DNA of 64,000 nt. It comes from Mercenaria mercenaria (Eukaryota; Mollusca; Bivalvia; Venerida; Veneridae). The notes beneath the pieces were generated by a model. The model saw only the letters and a program-made list of their open reading frames with translations, searched no databases and was not told the DNA's origin. This document shows, piece after piece, positions 25,111-37,400 of the stretch. How positions within the stretch are numbered: position 1 is the first letter of the stretch; each line of letters opens with the position of its first letter. Location of the stretch: contig NC_069365.1 of NCBI RefSeq assembly GCF_021730395.1, positions 23,100,001-23,164,000 of the forward strand. Reading direction: 5' to 3'. The position numbers and the translations under genes were made by a program.

Positions 25111-26454
25111 TGATTTTATGTACAAAAGTTACATATAAAAATTTGTTTTCAAATTAAAATTGCTTTCCTATTAGTTCAAGCCATAAAAGTATAATATATA
25201 GATACATAATAAAGCATATTATCCGTACAATTGATTGTAAAATGAGATATATGTGTAATTTTGAGTTATCAAATTAGAAAAATAAAATCTTAAATAACCA
25301 TCAATTTGACTTCGATTTTTATACTCTTCCGCAATCTAGATTTTTCTAGACTTTTGATATGTTAAGCAGGATGGTTTCAGGATTTAAAATCGCTTAAAAC
25401 ATTTTCTGTTGCAATTTGTTTGAGGTCAAGGGTGTATTTGAGCCAGAATGACCGGACTATATCAAACGTGTGCAGAACTTCCTTAATTAAGAGGTCAATA
25501 ACGTCGGGTAATTTCACTTAGTATCTTTGCTTTGCATGGATGGAAACACAAACAGTTTGAATATAAAATGAAACGGTGTGTAGACTATGTAACGACTGTT
25601 ATTTTCAATAGCATACTTAAAGTACATTGAGTGTAAGAATGTTTCCTTCTCTGACTGTCTATAACTTTTTATGCATGGACGAGTTTCAATGACAGCAGGA
25701 CCCTCTAGCTCACAGAGCAATTAGAAGTCAAATATTTTAGGTATTTTCACCAGTTTATATGAAGAATATTCAAATAACTTGGTACAGTCTGTGTCTGATA
25801 ACTTCGGAGTGACTATTTGGACGAGTCCAAGTCAGGGGGGTCATCGATACTTATCATTATCTAAGTGTACACTTTTATATTATAGGGGATGAAAATCCCC
25901 GAGACGGTAACGTCCGTATATAGATATTCGTCTTTGCTGTTTGCATATACTGAGGCAATTTTTTCGATGTTTTCCGGTTCCGGTTTATGTAAAATCCGCT
26001 GACTGGTTGTCTTTATGAACATCCGAGCACCCCGAATCAGTCATAGAAACTCGTAAACCGCGCTATAAACCGCGCTAACATGATTATTTTACTTCTTTTT
26101 CGTAATGAAAACTGTACATGCAACTGAAAAACACTTTTAAAACAGTAAGGAAGTGTAAAGACCGTCAAGTTTCTGCGTGGAGTGCAAACAAACAAAACAA
26201 AATTCTAAAAGCTAGTGCGAGAACGCTGAATGACGTCACCGGCATGGCTTCCGTAAATTTTGTAAAGTATGATATTCGCTGTAAGAGGTATGATGACACT
26301 AAATGTAAACTACAGTTTAGAGCAAAGTTTCACTTTCTTGAGCGTTGAATATTTCTTTCTAAGCGGATATATAAAAGATAAATCCCCAATGCTAGGCGGT
26401 GCCTTAATTCATATTACTACTAACTGGAACGCTTACTTTGAAGTAGAAGATTAG

Positions 26455-26540
26455 TACCGTCCGTAGAGCGTTAGCCTTACATGTGCAATTCTTTTTATTT
26501 CCATTTTCGCGTTGGTTCGAATCCCACTGTGATTTATACT
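26455..26540 (+). repeat. tRNA-like module
   Basis: Strong B box GGTTCGAATCCCACTG with a weak A-box-like region (tagagcgttagcc) upstream at roughly tRNA distance. Inside the 25782-27242 element and facing the minus-strand module at 27032-27108. Confidence 0.45.
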
Positions 26541-26890
26541 TTTTTTGTATCTTTGTTTTTTATTAATGTTTTAAATACATTTTTTCAAAGACAATTGAAA
26601 ATATTCAAAATGCAGTAATACAGCACTACGGTATACAATGACGAAATATGGAAAAATGATGTCGCTTGAAATTTGTAGTATGCATTTATCACCATTCTTA
26701 TACTGAACAATGTTTTTCTTTGCAACAACAGACGTGGACGCCTCTGACATGTTGACTACACTAAATACTGGCAACATACCAGAGAGGAATTTAACCTGCA
26801 CGAAATTTCCGAGTGTTTTCATGACTATGCATTCATAATACGATGTGTTTACACAGAGCTGATGGCTGGTCACTTTTAAACAGAAATTAA

Positions 26891-26966
26891 GTTAATATAT
26901 TTCTAAATATATTAATATATTTCTAAATATATTAATATATTTCTAAATATATTAATATATTTCAGG
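26891..26966. repeat. 19-bp TA-rich palindromic tandem
   Basis: Four copies of ttaatatatttctaaatat run in tandem; each unit is nearly self-complementary. Confidence 0.85.
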
Positions 26967-27031
26967 AAAAATGAATGATTATGGTGGTTACCCTGAAAGA
27001 GAAAAAAAAACTTAAAAAAAAAAACAACACC

Positions 27032-27108
27032 TACCGTGATTCGAACTTACGACCCACATAATTCGACATTTCAAACATCAATGCTTAACCACTGAGCTAC
27101 CGGGACTG
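27032..27108 (-). repeat. tRNA-like module, minus strand
   Basis: The complement reads GGTAGCTCAGTGGTTAAGC (A box) ... AAGTTCGAATCACGG (B box) at normal spacing; the acceptor stem does not pair well. Decayed tRNA or SINE head. Confidence 0.5.
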
Positions 27109-27556
27109 ACAGACGTGTTCCAATAAAATATACCTAATATTATTGCTTATGTAAGCTGCTTTACCTATTTTGTTAGTTTTATAAGTCCAGAAAACATAAA
27201 CAAAGCTGACGTCACTCCGAAGTTATCAGTCACGGACTGTACAAACACTACATTTTGTATACCTTTATCGTGCTTATGATTTATGACAAATTACTAAATA
27301 AGTCATTGATTAAAGTTACAGCCTGAATAATTATGTAAAGGTTAGTTGTATGCATCACTGTCCATACTATCCATAGTAACGTTTTAATACTAGCAGTTTC
27401 CGCGTTCCTGCCTCGCAAATCATGTATAACTGGCTATCCTTGGAACACAAAAGAAAACACTTCTAATAGTCAGTTGTATTTGTCCTTTCTATTGCATGTA
27501 TTTAATGCATCTACGCAATAATGTTATAGTTTCGTGGGGTTGATTTTCTATTTCAG

Positions 27557-27696
27557 AATAGTACATGGATTTTGTGTTTCGCCCTGTTGTGCATTTCTCA
27601 GCTGACAGTCGGAACAAGTGTAGCAACGAGTACAGAACCCACGGCTGGTCAAGATACCTGTAAAGTTTCTTTAAAAGAACACCAAGGAGATTCAGA
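27557..27696 (+). CDS. DUR3: DUR3-like exon 2: extracellular N-terminus
   Basis: Acceptor tatttcag precedes AATAGTACATGG; the donor is ga/gtaata. It encodes about 46 residues: a hydrophobic signal-like or first-helix segment (WILCFALLCISQL) and a Thr/Ser-rich stretch with one Cys. Two stops follow directly after the donor, so the GT is needed to leave the frame. It ends with two bases of a codon completed by the next exon to Asp. Confidence 0.75.
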
Positions 27697-30600
27697 GTAA
27701 TAGATATACCTTCTTTCTTTTGTACTTCTTACTTTTGAACATTTTTATAATTATGATTTTGACGCGCGGACTAGTTGGAGAAGAAGCTTAATATACAAGC
27801 GATCCTGGTGCAGTACCCTAGCTATATGTGAAAAGATGTTTGGATGCGTTAACATACTCTGGCTAGAACAAGTACTGAACTCTTAGCTGGTTGGAAGACA
27901 CTAGACAGCACATTAGAACTTTCCAACTTGAATTTGAACACCATACCTCTTGAGCAACAGTCAGTAGTACTATCAACAAAAACTAAACATAAAACTGCAT
28001 ATAGATGACTTTTATACCGAGGAAACCATACCAAACGGACTCCATTCCACAATACGTAAAGTCATATGCACCCTAACAACACATAATTTCCCGGGTTTTA
28101 GTAGCTACAAAATTACATTGCTGCTGTTGTGAGGCGAAATCACCAGAAATGTCTGTAAATACCGTGCAGTACTACGGAAGCCTATTAGGGCCATTTTGTA
28201 TTAGTTGTTATGTAGTGGGTCCTAGGAATAAACTATTACATAATAACTGAAAAATGGCCCAAATACGCTTCCTTACATTACTAATAGTCTATGTCCTCTG
28301 TATGATACACAATTTTAATTCTAAAACTTTTAATTTTTACCACTTCGCTAAAATGAATCTACTGCCGGTATCTAAGAAGTTAGACGTATTTGGAAATTGC
28401 ATTTGCCATGAAAATATAAAGTATAAAGAAACGTTAAACACTAAAGAAGCTGTGATTTTTAAGAGAGGCATTTATGGTGTGTAACAAACTTTAATGATAT
28501 TTTTCACTTAAACTGTAAAATTAGCGCACCGGGAATTTATTTTGGGTATGACAAGTATGTGAACATGGATAAAATAGATATTTATTTAATGTCGGCAAAA
28601 TAGCAAATAACTACGTCTAATAAAGAAACTCATGTAAGCTTTTGAACAGACTAAAATAACACATAAATTATTGTTATGTATCTATATGTTGAAATTTCGA
28701 AGGGGGTGGGGAGGGGGGGGGGGGGCGGGTTACAGGAAAACTGCTTAGACACTTGCAACGTGTTATATAAGAAAAGGTTATAAAAATAAACAAGTGCTGG
28801 TCTTACATCATTTTATTCGCAGTATCTCACCTTCTATACCAAAGAGTCACGTGGCTTTGTTACTCCTACTTGGGTTTGGCGGGTTCTCACTTGTTATTGC
28901 CGGTGGTTATAAGTCGATCAGGAAGTACATCTTTAAGGATGATCAACAACTCGACACAGTGTTTGACGCCGGAGGTCGCGTGAGCTTCAGTCTTACCGCG
29001 GTTACTGTGACGTCACAACTGTTATGGCCGGCCGACTTTCTGCAAAGTTCAACACTCACCAGCAAGGTAGGTAACACATTCAAACACGTTTGTATGCGCC
29101 TTTGCTCATGGCAGTATCGGCTTTCACATATATAGTCAGCCATTTCTAAACTGTTCACTATATGTTACTACATACATTTTAATCTTTTAACAGATGACAT
29201 GGAAACAATAGATATATTGTTTTGTGAATCAGTATTTTATGTAATTAATATTAATGTTCCACTTTGCTTATTTTAAATTCTTATTGTTTTTCGTTTGTTT
29301 GTTATCTCTCCTATAAATGGGACACCCATCCCAATGATTTAAATAACGAAAAATAAAACAACAAAAATATTTATGAATTGCTCACACCCAGATAATGTAT
29401 AATACATAAATATTGCAGTCCAGGTCAAAGCATTTACTGGAAAATCATCATAATAATTTATTTAACATTAAAAAGTAATTAGATCTACTAAACAAATAAT
29501 GAAGACAGAATTAAAGAGTCTTTACTTCTTAGCACTCATAATTTGTGGTGACTGTGTAATAAGACTTTTTGATAGATTTAGTCGAGACGTTTGCATATCG
29601 CTGACACCTATATTTATTCTAATATTTCAACATAGCGTCAACCAGTAGCATTCGAAAAAGCGGCGATAACTTTCTTTTTTCTAAACGAAACATTTAAGTG
29701 TGAGCACTCATTTTCTTAGTTAGATCATTTCCAAACTTATTGTGGTAGTTTCGATTTAATATTTGATGAAAAATTGTTTTCGAAATATTTTGTACGTAGC
29801 ATAAAAAAGAAACAACTGTGTTCGCACATGCAAGAACACCAGAAAAGGGTAATTTAATCCAAACGTATAATTATTATAAGCTCCTCGTCTGAAAATTTCT
29901 CGACTCAGTCTTTTAATCAATGCGAAAGTATCAATCTCTCAACGGGTGATATGAAAAAATAATATCACATGCGCAGAAAAACAAAATAACACTGTTGCAC
30001 ATGTGATATGAAATTATGGATCATATCATCGGCTCAGAAATTGAAAATAACGATTTTGCGTATGTGATATAAAATCACAGGGGAATATAATATATTATTC
30101 AAGTTAAACTAATGGGAAATTTGCATTGGACATATATGTGAGGTATAACAATAATTATGTATTTCTATATATAGCTTATATCAATAGTCTATATTGTTTG
30201 ATATAAATAATTATGCATTTCTATATTTACCTAACGGAATATTTAGAAAAAAATGTACAGCATCCGCCACTCTATGCATGTAACAAAGATGTAACAATAT
30301 TCTTTTGTTAGTTAACATTTTTAAACATCTGCTTCTGTTGCTCAACTTGTACATAGAAAATTACAAACAGTACTTTTTGATAAAAACCGCATTTCATAAG
30401 ATCCAAGCCAGAACTCACAAATTTTAATATGTATTTTGTAGATTTTAATGTCAATAGCTCAATATCTTTAACATAATTATTGACACAGAAACAATACATG
30501 CTAGACAATGGCTATTTATAAGTTTTATTCTTCGTTTCGCAAACCAAAGTTGAAACTATAAAAAAAAAATATTCATTAGATTTATATTTTACTACAGAAA

Positions 30601-31350
30601 GAGGCTGATATATTTATTACAAACAACTATTCTTCTAGATCTAGAGTACATATCTAAAATATATTTTTACAATAATCATTATAGCCTACGTGACGCAATC
30701 ATATTTTATATTATTATTTTATGTATATCTCCGATATTACAATGTGGGTACTAAAATGAGATGCTTATATCTCGCTACATTTTACAAAATTAACCTTACC
30801 TCACTCCGCTCCTCTTTATATAAACATCGCATTCTTACAGGCCATAATCATGATTTTATGAGAAATGATAGATGCATCTTTTCTTCAAAGTTTAGAAAAA
30901 CAAGTATTTCGGTATTTTTTCTTTCAAATATACAAAAATGCTCGGGTCAATGCTCGAGTCAATTAGCTATGACGATGCGTAAATGAAAATAAATAATAAG
31001 AAATACTCACAAGAGTCACAAGAGTGTGGTTAACTCAATTTAAGTCAAAAATCTGCTTTATCATTAAATCCACAAATAACTCACTTTGTACTTTTATATT
31101 AATTGAATGCTACACACTTTATATTATCCCATATAATGTGCAAGTTCGGCTTATTTGGTAATCGAAACAGTCATAGATATATCGCCCAGTATTAGTATGT
31201 AAATAAACAAACAATAGCATTATTGTTTAAAATAAAATATATGATATAGATATGTCAATAGTTGCTTTGTTAGCGCAGGGGATGAGTGGAAGGAAATGTA
31301 ATCATTTTATAGCGATGCTTTCGAAGGTTCGAATCTTGCATCCGTCCAAC

Positions 31351-31418
<68 letters not shown>

Positions 31419-34400
31419 CGATTTCATTATATTGTGTAAATTAGTTTTTCCCTGGTTTCTAATTCAATGCTTTGTTCTTATTTTAAAGTAAATTCGGTAT
31501 TTTCTTTACATTGATAAATACTGAAATAATGGCCGGGTAGTGCTTTTAAAGGGATGTATACAAGTGTTATATTTTGTTAAAACTAACCCGTTTAAAATAT
31601 GATTACAGCTTTTATTTCGGAAAAAAACCCATAAAAGAACAGAACGTAATTTATTTCAATATCTTGTACATATAGAGTATCACGTTTGCTATAACAAGTC
31701 TATAATCATATAGAATCTAATAATTTCATGGTCGTATGATAAACTTATAAAATCTTTAAGTCGAAAACAAACATGTACCATATTTTATTTTATGCTTTTC
31801 AATGAAATACTGAAATTTATCGGTGAAATAAAATTGATATTTTCACTGTTTCAAACAGTGAAAATATCGTTTTTATTTTTCTCTGGTAGATCTACGGAAC
31901 TACACTTGAATGCGAAAGAATATGAATTATAATAAATAATGGAAAAAATCATGAAAAATATACTTCAGTAAAGAAATAGATATAAATTAATATTTACAGG
32001 ATCATGAAGATATACGTTCCATCATTAAATAATCTAAAAGAAGTCTGGAAACGTCATAGGACTATTTGAAAGTAATACGCTATAGATATCGTGACGTCAT
32101 GAAATTATGACCTCATGATGGATGCACGTGACGCTGCGCGGGTAAAATTGACATAATTTGTTTAAAACCATTGAAAATACATAAAATAAAAAGAAAATTT
32201 GTTTGTTTCAATGTAAGATTGAAATATATTTCACTCGTGAACACAATAATTTACATTTTCACTCGTGGCTGCGCCACTCGTGAAAATATTTAATTATAGT
32301 GTTCACTCGGTGAAATCTATTTCGATCTTACACTGAAACAAACAAATATCCTCTATATAATTTCAATTTGCACAGAGAATAGAGAGAGGGATAACGACAA
32401 CAGGCCGCGCATGGTTGCAAAGTGCGCATGTGCAATTATCGTGTAAAAATAGCCCATCTAAAATTAGCCCGTACATGTAGGATCCCATTAGAACTAATTT
32501 TAGATAACTTGTCCGTTTCCGGTTGTTGTTGTGGTTCAGTAACAGTGAATATGGAATGGGATGATGAATTCCACTGGAAGCAAGATTCCTATTATGGCTC
32601 TGTCCTATCACTACAACAAGCGCGAGATCTTATCGAGGATTTCGAATACACAACGTGCACCTCTTTTTCCGAAATAAGATCAACTAAAAAGTTCGGGCAG
32701 TTTTGTGTAGAAGGTAAAGAAATTATTGTTAGAGTGCAATTTTCACTAGTGTCAGACCCGAACCCGCACAAGTAATGAAGTATGTTGACAAGTGGTTTTA
32801 ACTGCAATAGTGAATTGAAATGAAACTGCTATATAACATTTTATATAACAATTAGTAGAGTAAACATTCACCGACTGTTTTCAGAACTATTCAGAAACAG
32901 TAAAAACCCTCAACAGACGGTAGGTGTTTGTTAATTTAACATTTAAATTAAATCTCTTAATTTTTAACAATAAAATTTAACATGTACAACCAAATACAAC
33001 CAGGTGTACAATGCTATTCCTTGATTTCGTAAATCTTAAGTCTTGACTTACAAATAAGGACATGTTCTATTTCATAATTTTACACGTACCACCCACGTTG
33101 ACAAGCAACAAATTGGTAAATAAATAGTTGATAAAAGGCAGGTGAATTAAATTCCAGAAATATTTTCCCAAATAATAAACACAAATCTGAATATAAAATG
33201 GCTTCCAATGCATAATGGAAAAAGGGTGACACTAAAAAGTTAAATGATTTGTGCCGCGCCATGAGAAAACAAACACAGTGCGTTTCCGACCAGCATCCGT
33301 GCAGTCTGGTCCATGTTGTTCACTAACGGTTTCTCTAATTGCAATAGACTTTGAAGGGAAATATCATTGTTCACTATGTTAACTAGGTAAATCTCTGTGT
33401 TTTATATGGAAGTGAAATACTGTCTGTATATGAAAACTGTACAATTTTAAAATTGTACATCTTTAAGATAATTAGTGTTGTACAACTAGAACCTACCGTC
33501 TGTTGAGGCCTTAAGTTAAGTGCAGACAAGCATGGTTGTGTATCAGTACTGTAAACAATACCCTAAGTGTTCTCGTAGTTCGATAGCTACGACTGGAGCA
33601 TGGTATCTGTGAGTACCATAGATATCTCCACATATTTTCGTGCTTCAAAAGCATCAGCTGGAAAATGGTACCCATGAGTATTTTAGATAACCATGCTCTG
33701 ACTGTTGTTCTGGTTAGATAACAACAGCTGGGTCATGGTATATATCATGGAAGTGACTAGGGGTCCGGTAACCAGACCTCTAGATAACCCGTAGAGGGCA
33801 TGCTAGAGGTCCGGTAATCGATAAGGATACTGAGAACGGTATAATGATAAAAAGATGTCGGATACTATATTTATCTTTAAAAACGAACGATGATTTCAAA
33901 AATTTGTTTTAATTTCATGGTTAGTCACAGGAAATAGGAGTATTTATTATTCTTAACTTGAAAGCAATGATGTCTACAAAAGGAAACACTAAGTTACAGG
34001 GAGTTTTGTTGCATATGTTTTATATTGAAACATTATTTTAAATGTTCTGCTGGCGATTTTTTGTTTATTTGTATGTCTGTCTACTTGCTTTACTTGAATT
34101 ACATATTTTGAGCCATACCTCAAAACTTTCTTTTTCAAGATAATTTTTTGAACATAACTGCACTAAACATTGCATGGTTTCATGGGGTAAGTTGATATAA
34201 GAAAAATATACGAATTCAAATTGCACTAACCAGTTTCAGTTAAATGAAACTACTAGATCTACATCGTTATTTCATCTTATAAGCTGACACGCGGACGTGT
34301 CCACTTGATATTTTTCAAGGCCACGTAAACGGAAATAAATAAGACATACCAGGCTAATAATCATTTTGTTGTTTGTTACATAACGTTGACAACCCTGCTA

Positions 34401-37400
34401 AGTCATACTGTACGGTAGGATACGTCACAATATGGAACTTAAATGATACGTAAATGTTGGAATTTCCGACATCTATAAAAAGTAACTAATTGACGCATGC
34501 GCATTTTGCAACCATGCGCGGCCTGTTGTCGTTATCCCTCTCCCGAGAATAGACGATCACATATTAAACCTATGTATTTAAACAATATTACGTTCGTTTA
34601 TTTTCTGTTAATAATGAAATATTTCAGTTAGTGAAAAGTTGGAACTAAATTAACTAAGTATAGTTGTCGCTGATGAACCCTTTATGGACACAACAACAAT
34701 AATAAAAAATAAATTAAATACACATTTAAAAATGAAAACATGTACGGGTCTTGGAATCGAACTCAGCACGAAACAGTCGGAAAGAGAGAGCGTTACCGCT
34801 CGGCTAACCAGGAATTAGTGTTTGAATCGGACACGTTTTATGTGCACTTAATCTCATGTTATTCCCTTGTTTGTTTACATTTCAAAAACCCATATCAATA
34901 CAAAATGACAAAAGTTAAGGTATACTCGAAAGGACGTGACAGAAAGTTAAACCAATCAGCGATCTACGAACAGATTAATCGCTGTAAACTCACAAAAATT
35001 GATTCTGCCACTGTCAATCAATTCTGTCTCATTTACATATCAATAACGGCAGGCACGTGTCCAGGTGGGGGGGCCAGGGGGCCCGCCCCCCCCCCCCTCC
35101 CCCCCCCAGCTGGCTGGCTAGTTACGATTTTTATTACTATGGGCCCCTCAATTAACAAATTTATACACCAGCGCAACAGGCTTGATTTGACAGCAATACA
35201 CAGGCTAAAGAGCCATAAAACCGTGTCCGGTAGCGGAAATTAGCCCCAGGCATGTCACAGGTAAAAGTTTATCTGTGCATGCTTCATTGATCGCTTGATC
35301 GGTACTTGATTGGGTAGTGGAGAAACTATTATGTATTTTACTCTTTGGAAGTGTTATAAAATGATCAGAACATTGTTGGTTTTGTTAAGTAAATCTTAAA
35401 ATGAATCTGAAAATTGAAACATTATGATGGTTGTATTTTGTTTTTACATTAAGGCACATTCCCCAAATTTATTAAATTGATAGATATTTATCCTATCTTT
35501 TTATTTTACAACAATTAAGTCAAAGAAGTATAAAATACACATCTATTTATTTTTATAGATCTCTGGTACAGTTAAGAGTTCATTGTCATTTGACATCTAT
35601 GATGTAAATAGTAATTGTCATAATACTTCGTTTGTTTTGTTAGAAATCTAAAAACATTTGGCCATTTTGCAAATAGGATACCCTTAATAATTAGGCTAGC
35701 CACTAGACTGATAATTACGATATTTCTATGATTCTTTTTCTTTTTTATGTTCATAGAGACAAAAGCCAGTCTATTCTAGAGATTTTCTAAGAGGACTGAT
35801 GTTAAAATTGTAATATTGGACATAGTATATAGACTGGCTCAGTTCACTACATGAAATCATAAAAATGTGAAGAAAAAAAATATCATAGTCTAGGAGCTAG
35901 TCTACTTAATAATCATCTTAAAACTTCAACATTTTTTTCAACTGGGTATCATACAGAAAAATAAGTCCATAGACTGTGACTTTACAATCATACATACATT
36001 GAAAAGGCTTGATGAAATGATTAAAAAGTAGACTTTTCCTTAAATATATGATACATCCATGCATCTTTAAAGGTGTTTCAGGTAGCAGGAAAATGCATCT
36101 ATTCATGTGCCATATTAAAAAAAAATCGCAAACGGGAGGGGGTACCCCCCCCGAACCCCCCCCAGGTTGGGCCCCCCCCCCCCCCCCAGCAAACAAATCC
36201 TGCACGCGGCCCTGAATAACGCATGATTTTAAGTGCTAAACGTCTCATAATATTGCTACTTAGGAAAAATATTATATTCATACTTTTAACGTGACATCAG
36301 GAACTGTACATTTTCAAGTTACTGCCATTTTCCACTTTGGTTAATTCTTATAAAAAGGAACCTTAAAAATAAGCAAACAGTGACTGCTAAAGTAAATAGC
36401 ACAATAATTCCGAACCCAAATTCAATTTTAACCAAATTTGTCCTTGAAGATGCTACAAACTACAAAACCTCAAAGTTTCATTTGGTTTCAAATTAAAGTT
36501 TGAGATTTTATTAACATTTAGCCAGCTGGCGGAATGTGATTCTGCCTTTGCAATCAGTTGAGTGATAGATCAGTCCATTTTAGAAATTTACCAGGGTAAA
36601 TGTTAAACAAGGAGCCTGTGAAAAAGTCTCAGTAAAATATTGTGCGCATCCAAGTGAAATTGGATATGATTTAACTGTGAATAGCCTACATCATCTCATT
36701 ACAAACTTGATAACATAAGAACATAAAGAGAAGCCTGTTATTCTACAAAGAAATGAAAGTAGGAACAAATCTTTGTGTAAATTTTGTAGTTGATGTTTTA
36801 AGTGTTTCACATTAAAACTAGATACATGTAGTTATCTTCAGGTATATAATAAAATGTATACAATTTAAAAGGTATACACTACTGCATTTACTACATTTTT
36901 GTCACTTAAAAAACTTTCAAAAAGTACAGACATTAAAGTCTGTTATACTCCAAACCTATCAGAGCGATTCACTAGCGCTTAATGCATTTCGACGGTGTAA
37001 GTGTAAAACAGGTGTCAGCTATTTTTTTGCACATATCTTCTTAAATTTAGCTGAAGGAATATTTATCTCTCTTTCTCTTTCTCTTTTATATCGTCAGTCA
37101 GGTCTAGGCGGAAGTCTATGGATGGCGATTGGTATTGTGATAGACATTCTACTGTTCCCTACTCTCTCCCTTTACCTGAAAACAAGAGCACCAGGAGCCA
37201 AAACGTTCCCGCAGGTAAATTCAACAAATATGGTTAAACTATACTAAGATATGATAAGAAAATGGTAAGAGAACATGTTAACTAAATAATCATTTTCAAG
37301 AGCGTACCTGGATGATTTTAAACTGTACGCAAGATATGAGCAGCATAGCTACGAACCAAGCCGAGATGCTGCGAAGATGGGATAGGTGAGGGAGGAGTTC

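Larger units (their letters stand above)
17098..25486 (+). mobile_element. Academ-like DNA transposon with long terminal inverted repeats
   Basis: An 8.4-kb element. Its ends are inverted copies: 17123-17147 matches the complement of 25401-25425 and 17193-17210 matches the complement of 25338-25355, inside imperfect repeats of roughly 110-130 bases with indels. The right tip ends in TTAA (25483-25486); the left tip is diverged, so the outer border is uncertain. Inside are a spliced 5' leader, one very long reading frame (18874-23737) and a 3' tandem repeat block. The frame carries XPG/FEN1-like nuclease motifs and a C-terminal cysteine cluster, the combination described for nuclease-bearing Academ transposons. 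It could instead belong to another large, poorly described superfamily. Damage is light (two stops, one frameshift), which suggests recent activity. Confidence 0.65.
25782..27242. mobile_element. 1.46-kb element with ~32-bp terminal inverted repeats
   Basis: The left end (25782-25813: gtacagtctgtgtctgata, acttcggagtgac) is the inverted match of the right end (27211-27242), with two mismatches. No open transposase frame is present, so it is non-autonomous. It contains two tRNA-like modules and a short TA-rich tandem. Superfamily not recognised. It lies in the first intron if the distant start exon is right. Confidence 0.6.

Noticed and set aside
34670-34700. CTGATGA at 34670 as a hammerhead core
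   Set aside because: Lacks stem II closing and GAAA.
34740-35243. 167-codon frame over a tRNA-like module and poly-G/C block
   Set aside because: Composition follows the tRNA-like and homopolymer DNA; no conserved domain.
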